Source: Crossiella cryophila (GTDB lineage: Bacteria; Actinomycetota; Actinomycetes; Mycobacteriales; Pseudonocardiaceae). Taken from it: a stretch of 64,000 bases of DNA. Below are positions 51,201 through 57,142 of this stretch, one piece after another. The stretch is taken from contig NZ_JACHMH010000001.1 of NCBI RefSeq assembly GCF_014204915.1, positions 8,767,501-8,831,500 of the forward strand, written 5' to 3'. The stretch's first letter is position 1, and the number at the start of each line of letters is the position of its first letter. Under the pieces are notes generated by a model. It saw nothing but the letters and a program-made list of their open reading frames with translations. It was not told where the DNA came from and ran no database searches. Position numbers and translations under genes: made by a program.

Positions 51201-53724
51201 ACGCATCCCGTTTGCCCTCGACAAAACCCAACCAGGCGGCCCGCAACTCGACCTGGGTCCGAACCACCTCGGCACTCAACGACTCCCGGTCCGCACCCGC
51301 GGCGACCGCCAACCGCCGCCGCGCCGCCTCCGCGTTCCGATCCGCGGCGCGCAGGTGATGACCGGCGGTCCCGTCAGAGGTCCGGATCCCGGCGGCCGCC
51401 ACCGCGGCGGACCAGTCCAGCGACACATCCAGTTCCCGAAGCAACTCCTCGGCCCGCCGGGCCTGGTTCCGGGCGCCGACTTCCGCGTCCCGCAGGGCTT
51501 TCGCGGTCCGGGCCGCCCGCGCCTGCCGGGCTTGCAGGGTGCGTGGCACCTTGGTTGCAATGTGGTCCATTGTGGACAGCTCGGGAGTACTGGGGATGGT
51601 GAGTGGGAGTTCCGCGGTGGCCAGCAGGGTCGTCGCGTCAGTGGGGCCGGGCTGGAAAGCGACCTCGGCCGCCGGGGTGGCGGGATCAATCGGTGACTCA
51701 CCGGTGAGGTCACTCGTGGGGGTGAGCGGCGGAGCGGGCGTGGTGGAGTCGGCCGTCAGGACGCCGGTGGTCGGCGAGGGTTGGTCGGAGTTGCCGCCAC
51801 TGGCCGTCACCGTGGTCGGCGAACTGGTGGCGGCGGTCGGGGCGGTCGAGGGCTGGGCGGAGACCCCGCCACCAGTCGTCACCGTGGACGGCGGACCGGT
51901 GGCGATAGTCGGAACGGTCGAGGACTGAGCGGAGACCCCACCACCGGTCGTCACCGTGGGCGGCGAACCAGTGGCGGCAGCCGGGGTGGAGGTAGTCGGA
52001 ACGATCGGCGGCTGGGCGGAAACCCCGCCACCGGCCATCACCTTGGTCGACGACGTGCCGGTGGCGCTTGGGGCAGCGGCGGTCGCCTTGGCGGGTGGAG
52101 CGGAAGAGGTCGTCGTGACCGGAGCAGTCGAGGCGGAGGCGGTCGGCGAAGCCGAGGTGGTGCGCGGCGGTGCGGGCCGGGTCTCGCCCTGCCCCGTCTT
52201 GGTCTCGGCGACGGCCCGCCCACCGGCGTTCGTCGCCTTCGACTCCGGCTTGCCCTCCGCGGTCGCCGTGCCGCCCTTGTTCTCCACCCCAACCGGAGCC
52301 CCCACCGCCTGCGCAGCAGCCCCCAGCCCCGCCACACCCCCCGTCAACGCCCCAAGCTTCTCCTTCGCCGCATTCACCACCGAATCCAGCGCATTCGTCC
52401 CGACATGCTCGATCCCGTGCCCGATCCCACCCATCACCGTGCCGCTCAGGAACCCCATCCCATACTCAGCCGCCCCCACCTCCTGCCCGTCGATCTGCGC
52501 CATGACCGCCATCGTCATGACCCCCGACACGCCCTCGGCCAGGAACATCGTGCTGTACATGGCCGCCTTCGCCGCCAGGTTCCCACCCAGGTGGTCGATT
52601 GTGTTGCGGGCCAGTACATCCGGCACTTCCTGCGACAGCAACCGCACCGCGTCCTTGCCGAGCTTGCCGGACTGTGGCGCCAGGACATCGCGCAGGCTGT
52701 TGCGGAAGGCAGGGGTTCCGTCAAGGCCATGGCGCGCCCAGTTGTCCACAAAGGACTTCGCGTAGTCGCGGCCGAGCTGACGCGCGGTGTCCTCGCCCAG
52801 GTTCTTGCCGAAGGCGGCCACAAAACGGTCGCCGGTCTGCTTGGCGAAGTTCTCGATGGACTGCTTGGTGAACGCGGTGGCGGGGTTGCCGAGTTCCTTG
52901 CCCGCGCGGTCGGACAGGGTGCGGCCGAGGTCGTTGAGCCAGGTGTCGGCGCCGGGGAGGTCGAGGTCCTTGACCGACTTCTTCAGGTCGTCGGTGGCGA
53001 GTTTGCTGTAGTCCTTGCCGAGCAGGCCACCGAGTTTGCGGCCGAGGGCCTCGCCGAGTTCGCCGACCGTGCCGCCGATGACACCGCCGATGACCCCGGA
53101 GAGCAGGGTCTGCATGGTGGCCTCGGTGTCCCAGGACTCGCGTTCGCGTTGCAGGCGTTGCACCACGGCGTCGATGATCAGGCCGCCGGAGACGCCGATG
53201 AAGACCTCCAGCGTGGCCACCCTGGTGAGCTGTTTGAAGATCGCCATCAGGTACTGGCGGGTGGCGGCGTAGTGCCAGGTGAGGTTGGCCAGCGAGGCGC
53301 CGCCGGTGATCGCGGAGAGCGCGTACTCCATGGCGATCTCGTAGGCGAGCAGGAACAGCTGGCCGATCGCGGAGTACTTGGCGTACTCCACCTGCAGCGC
53401 GATCTTGCGGCTGCCGTCGGCGATGCCCTTGGCACCGGTGGACAGCTCCTCCAGCAGGTTGGGCGAGCCGTCGGTGAGCGGTTTCATGCTGGTGCGGAAC
53501 TGTTCCGCGGCACCCATGTCGAAGTGCTGGCGGATCTGCTTCTCGATGTCGGCGATCAGCTGCGGGGTGTCCGCGTACTTCCGCGCCACCTGGTCGTAGT
53601 CCTCGCCCAGCCGCCGGAACCGGTGCTGGTTGGCGGCAGGCCAGGACATGCCGAGGATTTCCAGGAGGGTTCGGGCCCAGGCCGGCACATCGCCGAAGTC
53701 TCCGCCGTCGAACTTGCTGGGCAC
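36208..53724 (-). CDS. Giant multidomain type VII polymorphic-toxin-like protein
   Basis: The 5838-residue protein starts at GTG 53724 with GGAGG six bases upstream and has no internal stop. Residues 1-440 are a WXG100-like helical region of the kind heading type VII substrates. A Thr/Pro/Gly linker with GGGVSAQ repeats lies near 570-670, and an Ala/Arg-rich coiled coil near 725-865. Later blocks are OmpA-like domains (about 1125-1230, 2355-2455, 2660-2750) and a TcdA/TcdB-like glycosyltransferase (HAIW at 1404; GGIYSDGD with the DxD at 1530-1532). There are metzincin-like HExxHxxGxxD motifs (1027, 3381; altered at 2039), GHAW/NCTH papain-like signatures (2539; 2835 with Cys2914), and His/Cys clan-CD-like pairs (2234/2283, 3911/3954, 4945/4990). 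ADP-ribosyltransferase-like blocks lie near 3617, 4601-4682 and 5590-5650; only the middle one keeps Arg, STS and ExE. Individual activities are inferred from motifs. Secretion through the adjacent ESX-like system is inferred from context. Confidence 0.85.
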   Translation of the reverse strand: MPSKFDGGDFGDVPAWARTLLEILGMSWPAANQHRFRRLGEDYDQVARKYADTPQLIADIEKQIRQHFDMGAAEQFRTSMKPLTDGSPNLLEELSTGAKGIADGSRKIALQVEYAKYSAIGQLFLLAYEIAMEYALSAITGGASLANLTWHYAATRQYLMAIFKQLTRVATLEVFIGVSGGLIIDAVVQRLQRERESWDTEATMQTLLSGVIGGVIGGTVGELGEALGRKLGGLLGKDYSKLATDDLKKSVKDLDLPGADTWLNDLGRTLSDRAGKELGNPATAFTKQSIENFAKQTGDRFVAAFGKNLGEDTARQLGRDYAKSFVDNWARHGLDGTPAFRNSLRDVLAPQSGKLGKDAVRLLSQEVPDVLARNTIDHLGGNLAAKAAMYSTMFLAEGVSGVMTMAVMAQIDGQEVGAAEYGMGFLSGTVMGGIGHGIEHVGTNALDSVVNAAKEKLGALTGGVAGLGAAAQAVGAPVGVENKGGTATAEGKPESKATNAGGRAVAETKTGQGETRPAPPRTTSASPTASASTAPVTTTSSAPPAKATAAAPSATGTSSTKVMAGGGVSAQPPIVPTTSTPAAATGSPPTVTTGGGVSAQSSTVPTIATGPPSTVTTGGGVSAQPSTAPTAATSSPTTVTASGGNSDQPSPTTGVLTADSTTPAPPLTPTSDLTGESPIDPATPAAEVAFQPGPTDATTLLATAELPLTIPSTPELSTMDHIATKVPRTLQARQARAARTAKALRDAEVGARNQARRAEELLRELDVSLDWSAAVAAAGIRTSDGTAGHHLRAADRNAEAARRRLAVAAGADRESLSAEVVRTQVELRAAWLGFVEGKRDAWRAAEEAVDAESARLATPPSGPEDAAWRHSRVTTAPWFAVDKPLDPTAWEGQRATTPRRAVDTETADVLTTLFSSADKRYTGLIRYGVSRFEVDGRGVTEFTVPINLVPGAGVGPDQLDQLRVRAQTGLDTLINQRYGLPNGDQLHVRVEFTANPGLDGHDVLVDPGQRTTQTTWQPSATAVDLAHELIHYLGPGDESLDPDRVFLRRADDGAGAVVTGDRSLMGGDEGELRLLPRHAWMIHRVLLDQVGLARLTDPGQDALPGAAGAERMVTRPAPGSLPGALVEFDSKSDSPGPQAIAGLVELADRLVGRVVEIRVEGRVGNNPRAQLARQRGQQRLDAVVARLAGLVADRGIADRVTITPVLAEGPGRGLSQDRGGAEFRARRTVSVSVLDRGPVAATTAVTTEPATTVEPIVDAAPEVVEPATDAEPVPDLVEPPVPDAGADYPTAAALITDLVNAVRPEPTPHDLLGPDLFDLRTASPPPDFLAGLDQTTLTTGQLLQLLETLNLTLDAPPDALTGDTLDDPADWVIPTERSVDALTQWAPGVVPPLPNPSELPALLHAIWLGGPLRNTGHMAGFRRNYGAAANGYAEYYRAVLWTDVPRARFEAAGQPGAPAELAEVRDMLDWARDNQVRLVNVDEVFNSAAPMRLQQYYRVETGKQIGPGYAAASDILRLEVLDRFGGIYSDGDNLLEDLGEVEEIAASAAGFAVNKDREGNTGNSAFVLPRDHPFARLYLAAVEENYGRHQHELFPAEIAGWAPGFFDSEIGRVNRNSVMWRTGPNVLTGLAGQLGYTNGIADYPALTGIVMNSAASWLRPLPAPAPEPHREHTLDLTKKIVQTLVRDIYNRDGDLHLTAVEEAVGKHPRPDLVWQAVLGFLAGQPELAERVRRVTDGRFRDGARQEVGVPTAAMALLDVTPDTEQTWLGEFSRAARFRSVPKTPGFPLTTTASDPATTPDTASDTAATSDIAAQQPPAAAQSPETVPPIAPQPQPGSQTQTEPQTEPESAETPATPPLDRARIFADESWRHSDRDLTHPDATWATHANPVPATRINAVRDQVPPHRHRAESGGLTDNSVITIENGEPRFHLSTWQSPVGYETRRLSFGPGQVVQDRTFRLHLNNPGGYDLTAFKEAARDGNDQFWNRGFALPRGDQLHVNIEFTDDPAQATGVITVTAPGTPANQLNIPLDATSAQFAHEIGGHFGGLDDTYHEGPQQNPSIFQHHRGKTVRHLDGTTSIVGRGRIVNDDNIMGQHAAQVTPANLWLLDQRGPSPEVITPATVGPDDRVAAPPVNPNINGPVGNPGRNLLNKPRLFGIAEVERNPMTGADTVPLGISLPTKKGDESVARMWAEKTTTRPVRAYNTLHPNSPATTHPAPWDNEDPARQPIFVYLHAGPERFKIRTTGGTFRVDGATLADAVLADPDFRQTAQDRPDAPIVLLACESGQLNAPGGGGYDFRRALVERGHERQVFAPTQTINLVPVFAAINVDKGGVFVEIATHPADAVKIPGFPAALPDNVIAFAKGSRALDAEAMAVLERFAQRAVGQARIRLTGHGNAVFGGVDTGRARAQAVSLALRPLVGPAPVIEVAAERNALPPLVSGDPAVRRRSVTMALIEPGREPRPHLDLREGEEVTDWLSRTAVLLGEAADLWADSPLLAHVRTSLAAGSGRLKEITLRLSVDPGGPAPRLGRLLGARGHAWVEFVLPQGRGSEAIGFHRQGPRFQDLGHTATASYEVPVAAEDALLAFDFALRHLRTPHRVLSFNSVDFARGLFQHVSGLPAPSAGWLANGPDDLGRRLRELAESGPAAEVERVPPHVDAIGFELGQDTVLAAVLPPLDRFARAVLTESIDPPPRIQIVLTHGDNTALAAPRAQQLTAAVRTALTTAGSNLTGIDVQTVHDPAATVDSATVRLIRPEPPRPASTPIIPAGQSVKAWLDGQAMLNRPVRNAFINTLKRTALVDALEQLRLLGADRPVFRLRLKTERRDLPAQDVGHAWAEIRDPFMGVTVLDLMPAQSLGVPWAAVPGEVRALSQEDHEATFTAEFPASANDIIRGLDTVLSLVEDQYQLTRHNCTHFVLALHQAVIGAPAPYAGRWIQGPTDLERTLRAQTPHLIARPGFPTGEVPAALPRRENPLRVTELSRNPLSGNELTTVAEFSRLAGTGNLTPETPDLGDAPDLLAAALDTPGEVELKRRVRALAVDALTLSTLVPSRDNTLSLLSPQRLQTLLTDLTEAVHNGQDPIAAAGLDYDPGAPLPRRLVELGLLDVPPALRDALRADPLFQDLLRNPDALSEALFAASGEFTAAFDTATQHGVPPIRTLTRLGQAVPGLTDILNQANETEERAARWAVGLLLSAPVPIDPALRAVVGGTPGPATRPAGGSWAREHAVREWWRSSDPAVTPDHRVTDPLSCQDIQHLRDQTPPLRVSSEDGGLTRGGRPWHGPIGYDLRHLEVAGRRVRLHTVRLHLEGPHTPEFRARVEAAADRYLNQGHRLPSGEQLLVEVEFTDRADAHGVVHVTSPGTRADQTHWPADAREIEFAHELGHFLGLHDEYLDDIDDPAVFQHRAGAGRVATGPGLMTAAATTGEAVLEPRNLHLLWDRANNLLGENPLPTKESVTEPGPGFLASTADEREFRAHPELADYLPQVAEVLARHPNLAATGEAELAAVRAYTDTLSPAIDNHFNGKPAPAYTEPLIRLLSSAVTRLPTRFTGIATRCQIMDLAEARALFVKGSVYTDRGFFRARAGELRLFPTRQVIVTAQVHNGAYLSSVSRFAGEREVLLPPGTRFTVASARESNGQLEVTLRQLDPTPTRIHPPYQGFPGPVDTSDFMENQLSMIRLLGEDPEIEVSLATGDTRAFRDELGRARHRLAGRPAAPATIEVRAWRSAAELDEYRPGRVVTEPRVLIGGGTGGNVRFVVQANAAHTVEERIVVAPGKSFRVNEVERSADWTGMTVIHLSETTPDQEITPDPAATATNAPAPPAAPHTEPDAPTRPAGPTASVAAEPAVPSSPVATESTVDTTLGAAVFDALVPRPAPIPTTPLDGNRGIRLSDPTLPDLPTHDGYFTFLAHGDSTGNPLHNNTPLTPRTVADLLLRAHRDGHWDGAKPLLFASCGAGQGGRESFAAKVLAELRAHGITAEALAPNGPVYFVPGGTGQLIVASGVGVDATGRPAFEPGGTWVRLANDQVETLGAQLDPEPAELPVSDLDGAVRLGITAEEGALYRHPDYLARVADYESALGAHFFHDPAATTELRNTLQRLVSLLPRATGPELCARFAGGDPTVLGEPDRGLSTAQLAQIAAQGNQRELAAAVLNVAFQGGRLSLAGVLNPIIGTRNWALAERLGLDVDCLKAQAEHRERGIEHVLAVVREADPHQAVPSAWPSGQDRAARALEIAQLIRPLLTRAEGWEADAGAFAADLWRTTELAEPDWRPGRLTSADLDGSGVVPSARERQGLDDGTLRWVPRPAKVELDRDTARHHLAQARGIRLTGGAALNVAKAMYAYRLVGRDAGDPERFLHGLLGWLLPTGEHSLHEVLTAAAVSGSFPALGRTLTEDAAILYRELPGLTPTDRAQLGRPPHEQLYLHLARTGGLGEARPHLLGDSEWRRNNVGQEHPTPDPHRLAGSWLLRHDLTAEALLDRLGLAHFLAFSLYTDTSFPLMNALLRAPIGQRQVMAVQLTNMVRNRQPDAWPMALQSDPVVAQLLNQAVPALDSPDWPEFIKPVLGRVNAHLDPLINEMSLHCHLLMDALRLLPPALGQVWRGDFSVGDTGTWYGRWLSPILGRTDITFTEFTSTSRGKATAINFATAKPATALAHPVLLKIETAGAHGHDIAPFSAVPNEQEVLLAPGAKITVSKRHTVQFAKGDVLETTATEQGPSLAFPSGTTESERRRIRARSLDGLTRLNNGVPVRESTDLTGLAPRIGVTGPDHGRHVWGLTTLLAAIDGPARDLSLDRLTAMRALVDLGTPRFVLAEQSAEGVKRLNELARRVWPLDALRFTDEGLDGPRRLLDLAADLLARNENVTVTDLDRRWRAQHPESDPDQQPMPAQAPPPDALDDLILQHANDFGGQRVLLDDPSLTPEQRNAFTKAVLAIPPSQTYFTLLVHNTGQGGLNVGWNGMPVTGSRLGRLLITLKDNGLWDGQRPIRLVSCAAALGTANSVAAALAERLHQHNLSTGDSLRAEVYAPTGPVWFLPTGSTGELIAGPAVGADAIGPAYVRGGNWMWFRPAPNGDILHTKIGAYLAEHHQPPGELPAGLHQVADSAVLTDIPGTVAFGGELYRDPGYPDRAERFEDAIGQHAYHSVGAIAAARAGLHRLHQVLSQAHPDRADVHRAFLKGDPGSAGQLGHLTAEGFAELIGTGNLRELMTAFYNAAYFAGSPLGLQPLLNTLVRTENWDRARELGLNLPALRAQAAYLNGPLRPVLHRLAGVVSETLGRTFDLDVFAGGNVLAASPDWLGAGGEYLTSLRARRNGGPDRRLDARFTRTPRELRELGIELSQRELDYLLRNPGLSPLLGLVSPLGDPLPGHSGPELPLSWVSGQQALDLDTTSAWHRDRTAQGFRLIAGVSGTAAKMANAALLLGIPGQDPAAFTQALLGWMLTGRDHSAYEILAGAGLVFPLPGVDLADAATMYRSLPGISLAELRALPGTDGLLPHEAVYLAQADPAEATVARHSLARFRDVAGEPAVRTWLARNDLTAADVLALLAPAHVAALRAYRGPAHQTITAQLRTGGPDRHAQLVREALALLPPVRGTVWHSGPRTGPLQPGHGVTRSRQRAEEALPPNGMLLRAELTGRAAKDISIFAGAPDEVLLPPGTQLHVTRREQLSEHLLVETAEPEPEFPPPADPDHRTARQRADRVRTALSALTGSAPADRADLAGLARQLGVGHARPALDAVWAGQSRRQDGLAAWRLGLLADELTGPLTLDRLTAVRRSTDLAGGISRDHLADLLRDLDHRPAGAPVHNEELNRLIEVVQRLKRPGTAVPLDDLRTSWPYLFPR

Positions 53725-53765
53725 CGAACCTCCACAGTGGACCTGAGCCTGGACCTAGGCGGTGA

Positions 53766-54833
53766 TCACGCCTGGCACTGGGCCTTCACCATCGCCGCGG
53801 CGTGGTGCGCGTACGTCTTGCCGGAGCCGTCCCAGTCCTTGCCCCTGGTGAGCAGCTGGACCGCGAGCTTGGCCCCGTTCACCCGGAACTGGCCGACCTG
53901 CACCCATTTGCCGCGCTGGGCGACCTGGTTGACCTGGAAGCTGCCGATCGGGCTGCCCTTGCCGATCTCGAACCGGTCGAACACCCGGTAGGAGGTCGGG
54001 CTGCCGCCGACCTGGGTGGCGTTCCCGTTGGGCACGAACACGAACACCGTGCAGTTGCCGGTGGTCACCGGGCCGGTGTTGAAGGTCCACAGCCCGTACG
54101 CGCTGCTGTCGTCCTTGTTCGCGTCGCCGGACATCGGCACTGAGACGTAGGAGGTGCCGCAGCCGCCGTTGCCCTGGTCGACCCAGCCCGCCTTGCCGTC
54201 ACGGTAGAACCCGACCCCGGAAAACCTGGTGCTGCCGGCACATCCCGGCCCGGCCATGCCCTCGTAGGTGGGCGCCTGCGCCTTGTGCGGCTGCTGACCC
54301 TGTTGCGGGGGCGGGGGTGGCGGGTTGCCCGCTGGCGGATTCCCCGGTGCGGCAGGGGTTCCCGGGTTGGCCGACTCACCGGACTTCTGCTCCGGCTGAC
54401 CGGGCTGGCCGGTGGCGGGCGGGCCCGGTGGCGGCGGGGACGGCTGGGCCAGGGTGGAGCCGGTGACGTTGTCGACGGTGGGATCGGCCACTCCCGGCAC
54501 AAAACCGTTGGCGGGCTGACCTGCCTGGGCGTACCCGGTGGGCGCCGGGCCCTCGCCGGGGCCGTTGTCCTCCAGCAGACCGCTGAGGCTCATCGGCAGC
54601 GCGACCAGCACGGCGCCCGCGACCGCCGCCGCGACGATCACCGGTTTGGACACCTTGCCGGGCGCCGATCCGCTGACCGCGGTGCCGCCCTCGACCACCG
54701 GCGGCACGGTCCCGGCCGCCTGGGCCTTGGCGGCGACCGGCGCGGTCGCCACGGTGGTCTCCGCCGGCGCGGCGGGTGCTGGTTCCGGGGTGCTGACCGC
54801 GACGCCGGTGGCGGCCTGGCTCTCGGTGGACAT
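53766..54833 (-). CDS. Single-pass membrane protein with Pro-rich stalk and golvesin-like C-terminal domain
   Basis: The 355-residue protein has a cytoplasmic Ala/Pro/Thr-rich N-terminus (1-70) and one membrane helix (PVIVAAAVAGAVLVALPMSL, about 64-84). A long Pro/Gly/Gln-rich extracytoplasmic stalk runs to about 185, and a Cys-containing globular domain completes it. The C-terminal part (YRVFDRFEIG, IGSFQVNQVAQRGKWVQVGQ, GKTYAHHAAAMVKAQC) resembles the golvesin/xanthan-lyase-like surface-binding domain. Type II orientation with the domain outside the cell is inferred. It lies 41 bases upstream of the giant gene and could display, dock or chaperone that protein at the wall. No catalytic motif was seen. 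Confidence 0.7.
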   Translation of the reverse strand: MSTESQAATGVAVSTPEPAPAAPAETTVATAPVAAKAQAAGTVPPVVEGGTAVSGSAPGKVSKPVIVAAAVAGAVLVALPMSLSGLLEDNGPGEGPAPTGYAQAGQPANGFVPGVADPTVDNVTGSTLAQPSPPPPGPPATGQPGQPEQKSGESANPGTPAAPGNPPAGNPPPPPPQQGQQPHKAQAPTYEGMAGPGCAGSTRFSGVGFYRDGKAGWVDQGNGGCGTSYVSVPMSGDANKDDSSAYGLWTFNTGPVTTGNCTVFVFVPNGNATQVGGSPTSYRVFDRFEIGKGSPIGSFQVNQVAQRGKWVQVGQFRVNGAKLAVQLLTRGKDWDGSGKTYAHHAAAMVKAQCQA

Positions 54834-54868
54834 GGTTGGTTCCCGCTCTCTGTGCTGAATCTGTCTGG

Positions 54869-55192
54869 TCAGCGCTTGAACCCGTGGCCGACGTTGGCCG
54901 CGTTGTTCCGCTCCATCGCCTTGAGCTGCAAGGCCAGCGCCGACATCACGTTGCCGGTGTTCTCCACCGCCGCGCCGATCGAGCCGCCCGCCTCTTCGAT
55001 GATCTTGGCGGTGGGCAGCAGTTGTTCCCGGATCTCCCGGCCCATGTCGTCGTCCCCGCAGGCGGCGATCAGCAGGGCCAGCCGTTCCTCGCCGCCCTGG
55101 CCGAGCCGGTACAGGTGCTGGGCGATCGGCCGGAACTGGGTGCCGACGTAGGCGATCATGTCCGGGTCGGCGGCCATCCCGTTGCTGCTCAT
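54869..55192 (-). CDS. Small helical type VII-associated protein
   Basis: The 107-residue protein is predicted to be almost entirely helical: a first helix around FRPIAQHLYRLGQGGEERLA, a second around REQLLPTAKIIEEAGGSIGA, and a third around MSALALQLKAMERNN. It lacks a WxG turn but has the size and two-to-three helix form of EspC/WXG100-like partners that pair with larger type VII substrates. It lies between the 643-residue substrate-like gene and the membrane protein gene, with 13 and 35 base gaps, so it is in the operon. The call as a partner or chaperone is inference. Confidence 0.62.
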   Translation of the reverse strand: MSSNGMAADPDMIAYVGTQFRPIAQHLYRLGQGGEERLALLIAACGDDDMGREIREQLLPTAKIIEEAGGSIGAAVENTGNVMSALALQLKAMERNNAANVGHGFKR

Positions 55193-55205
55193 GGTGTTGT
55201 GCTCC

Positions 55206-57137
55206 TCATCCGTTCGCGGTGCCGTGCCCGGCGGTCCGGTCGTCCAGTCCCGGCGGCGGGCCGGGCAGCGCGGGCGCGCCGAGCCGGGTGCCGGTGGCGA
55301 ACCGGGTCCGGCGTTTGCGGCGGCCCAGCACGCCAGGGGCCACCACGGTCTCGGTGCCCCAGGTCTGTTCGTCCTCGGCCAGCCAGGTGTCCCGGTCCCG
55401 GTCGCCCTTGCCCTGCGCGCCGGCGCCGGGTCCGCCCGCGGTGGGCGGGTGGAACGGCACGCCGCCGTTCCCGGCGTTCCCCTTCGGACCGTCCACACCG
55501 GACGGTCCACCCAGGGTCGGCACGACCGGTTTGCCGCCGCCGGTGGCGGTGTACGGCGCGGTGGCCGACGGGGACAGGCCGACCTTGCCGCCACCGGCCG
55601 GACCAAGTCCACTGTGGACGGACAGCGGGTCGGCGCTGGACATGGTCATCGGCAGTGCCGCGTTGGGCGGGCGCAGGGGTGGCAGCGGCGGCGGGGTGCG
55701 GCGCAGGGACTGGAGGTAGCGCTCCACCGGTGACTGGCCGCCGGTCTGCGGTCCGCTGCCGCCCGGCGGCTGGAAGGGCTGGCGGATGCGGTCCTTCTGT
55801 TCCAGGCGACCGTTTCCGCGTGGTCCGACGATGTTGCCGTTGGGGGTGACCCTGGACCCAGGCGGCACGATGATGGGTCGGCCGTCCGGGCCCAGCACGG
55901 GTTTGCCGTCGGGTCCGTACACGGTGCCGTCGGTGCCGACGTGCGATCCGGTTGGCACCTTGATCATCGAGTTGGGCCCGCTGATCACGCTGGTCGGCCC
56001 CTTCGGACCGGGGTTCGGGCCGAGGCCGGGCGGCGGTGGCGGTGGCACGGAGCCGCCGCCGATCTCACTCTGCCCGCCGCCGCCCTCGGGTGCGCCGGGT
56101 CCGCCGTCCGGGCCGGGTCCGGGGCCAGGCCCGGTTTCGGGGCCGGGGCCCGATCCCGGTGGCAGCACGAACCGGACCGGGGTGACGACGGTGGGCAGGT
56201 GCGTGGCGGCGGCCCGGTAGTCCTTGTCCAGCTTGGTGATCGCGTTGGTCGCGGCGACGTCCAAAGTGGCCGCCTGGTGGTCGCCCCAGATCTTCTTGGC
56301 CGCGATCTCCAGCCGCTCCCACATCCCGCCCTCGGTGACCTTGCCGCCGAGCAGAGTGCTCCTCGGGTAGCTCTCCTCGTCCTTGTGGTAGTCCCGTGGC
56401 CCGTGTGCGCGGAAGTCGGCCACCAGCTCCGGTGAGGTCCAGATCGCGGTGATCGCGCCGCCCGGCCAGGCCAGCGCGGATCCCTTGCCGCTGACCGGGA
56501 AACCCAGTCCGGTGTCGTAGCTGAAGGACTTCTCGCCCAGCCACTCTTGGTAGCCGTCGTTGAGCGTCACGGTGGCCTGCCGCAGCGCCTCCTTGGCATC
56601 GCCGAGGGCGTCCCAGGCCGTGCGCACCTTGCTGAGCTGGGCGACCAGGTCGCCGCACTTGTACATCAGGTCGTCGAGCACGTTCCAGAACGCGTTCGCG
56701 CCCGTGCCCTGGAAGTGGTCGCCGCGGTGACCCACCTGGTCGCGCTCGGTCTTCAGCGGGGTGACCTGGGCGGTGAGCCAGTCGGCCGCGCCCTTCAGGG
56801 TGCTGCCCGCACGCTCGAAGGTGGCCCGGTTGGCCACCGTGCTGTAGTCGGACAGCAGCGCGTCCAGGATCTTGGCGCCGTTGGCGTAGAACGGTTTCAT
56901 CGCCTGTTCCAGCTCCGAGGTCGGATCGGCGACCCCGTAGTAGGAGGTGTAGAGGGTCATCGTCTCGACGTGCCACATGTTGCTGGGCAGGTGGTTGGCC
57001 GGTCCGCGTGGTCTGCGGAAGCAGTCCGAGGACAGCCAGCGCGGCGCGATCACGGTGGCCCGCTCCGGCACCGTGGGGTAGGTGCTGGTGGCGACCCCGT
57101 TGTCGCTGAAGAAGTTGATGGCCTCGTCCCAGCGCAT
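55206..57137 (-). CDS. Large Pro/Gly-rich type VII substrate-like protein (paralogue 2)
   Basis: The 643-residue protein has an N-terminal helical domain (1-350) containing SYYGVADPTSELEQAMKPFY, GAADWLTAQVTPLKTERDQV and ANAFWNVLDDLMYKCGDLVA. A long Pro/Gly-rich region follows. Within it, repeated GPDGKPVLGPDGRPIIVPPG and a SRVTPNGNIVG unit stand out. The C-terminus carries GGVPFHPPTAGGPGAGAQ and DTWLAEDEQTWGTE. The product of 57492-59600 shares all these parts in order. The helical head plus low-complexity tail and the TWLAEDExTWGT box recur in actinomycete type VII (PPE/WXG-like) proteins. It is likely secreted or surface exposed. The start is ATG 57137, five bases after the YbaB-like gene. 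Confidence 0.75.
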   Translation of the reverse strand: MRWDEAINFFSDNGVATSTYPTVPERATVIAPRWLSSDCFRRPRGPANHLPSNMWHVETMTLYTSYYGVADPTSELEQAMKPFYANGAKILDALLSDYSTVANRATFERAGSTLKGAADWLTAQVTPLKTERDQVGHRGDHFQGTGANAFWNVLDDLMYKCGDLVAQLSKVRTAWDALGDAKEALRQATVTLNDGYQEWLGEKSFSYDTGLGFPVSGKGSALAWPGGAITAIWTSPELVADFRAHGPRDYHKDEESYPRSTLLGGKVTEGGMWERLEIAAKKIWGDHQAATLDVAATNAITKLDKDYRAAATHLPTVVTPVRFVLPPGSGPGPETGPGPGPGPDGGPGAPEGGGGQSEIGGGSVPPPPPPGLGPNPGPKGPTSVISGPNSMIKVPTGSHVGTDGTVYGPDGKPVLGPDGRPIIVPPGSRVTPNGNIVGPRGNGRLEQKDRIRQPFQPPGGSGPQTGGQSPVERYLQSLRRTPPPLPPLRPPNAALPMTMSSADPLSVHSGLGPAGGGKVGLSPSATAPYTATGGGKPVVPTLGGPSGVDGPKGNAGNGGVPFHPPTAGGPGAGAQGKGDRDRDTWLAEDEQTWGTETVVAPGVLGRRKRRTRFATGTRLGAPALPGPPPGLDDRTAGHGTANG

Positions 57138-57142
57138 GCCGA

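Noticed and set aside
36208-53724. Splitting the giant frame into several genes
   Set aside because: There is no stop codon, and domain blocks run continuously; no internal ribosome site with a convincing start was noticed.
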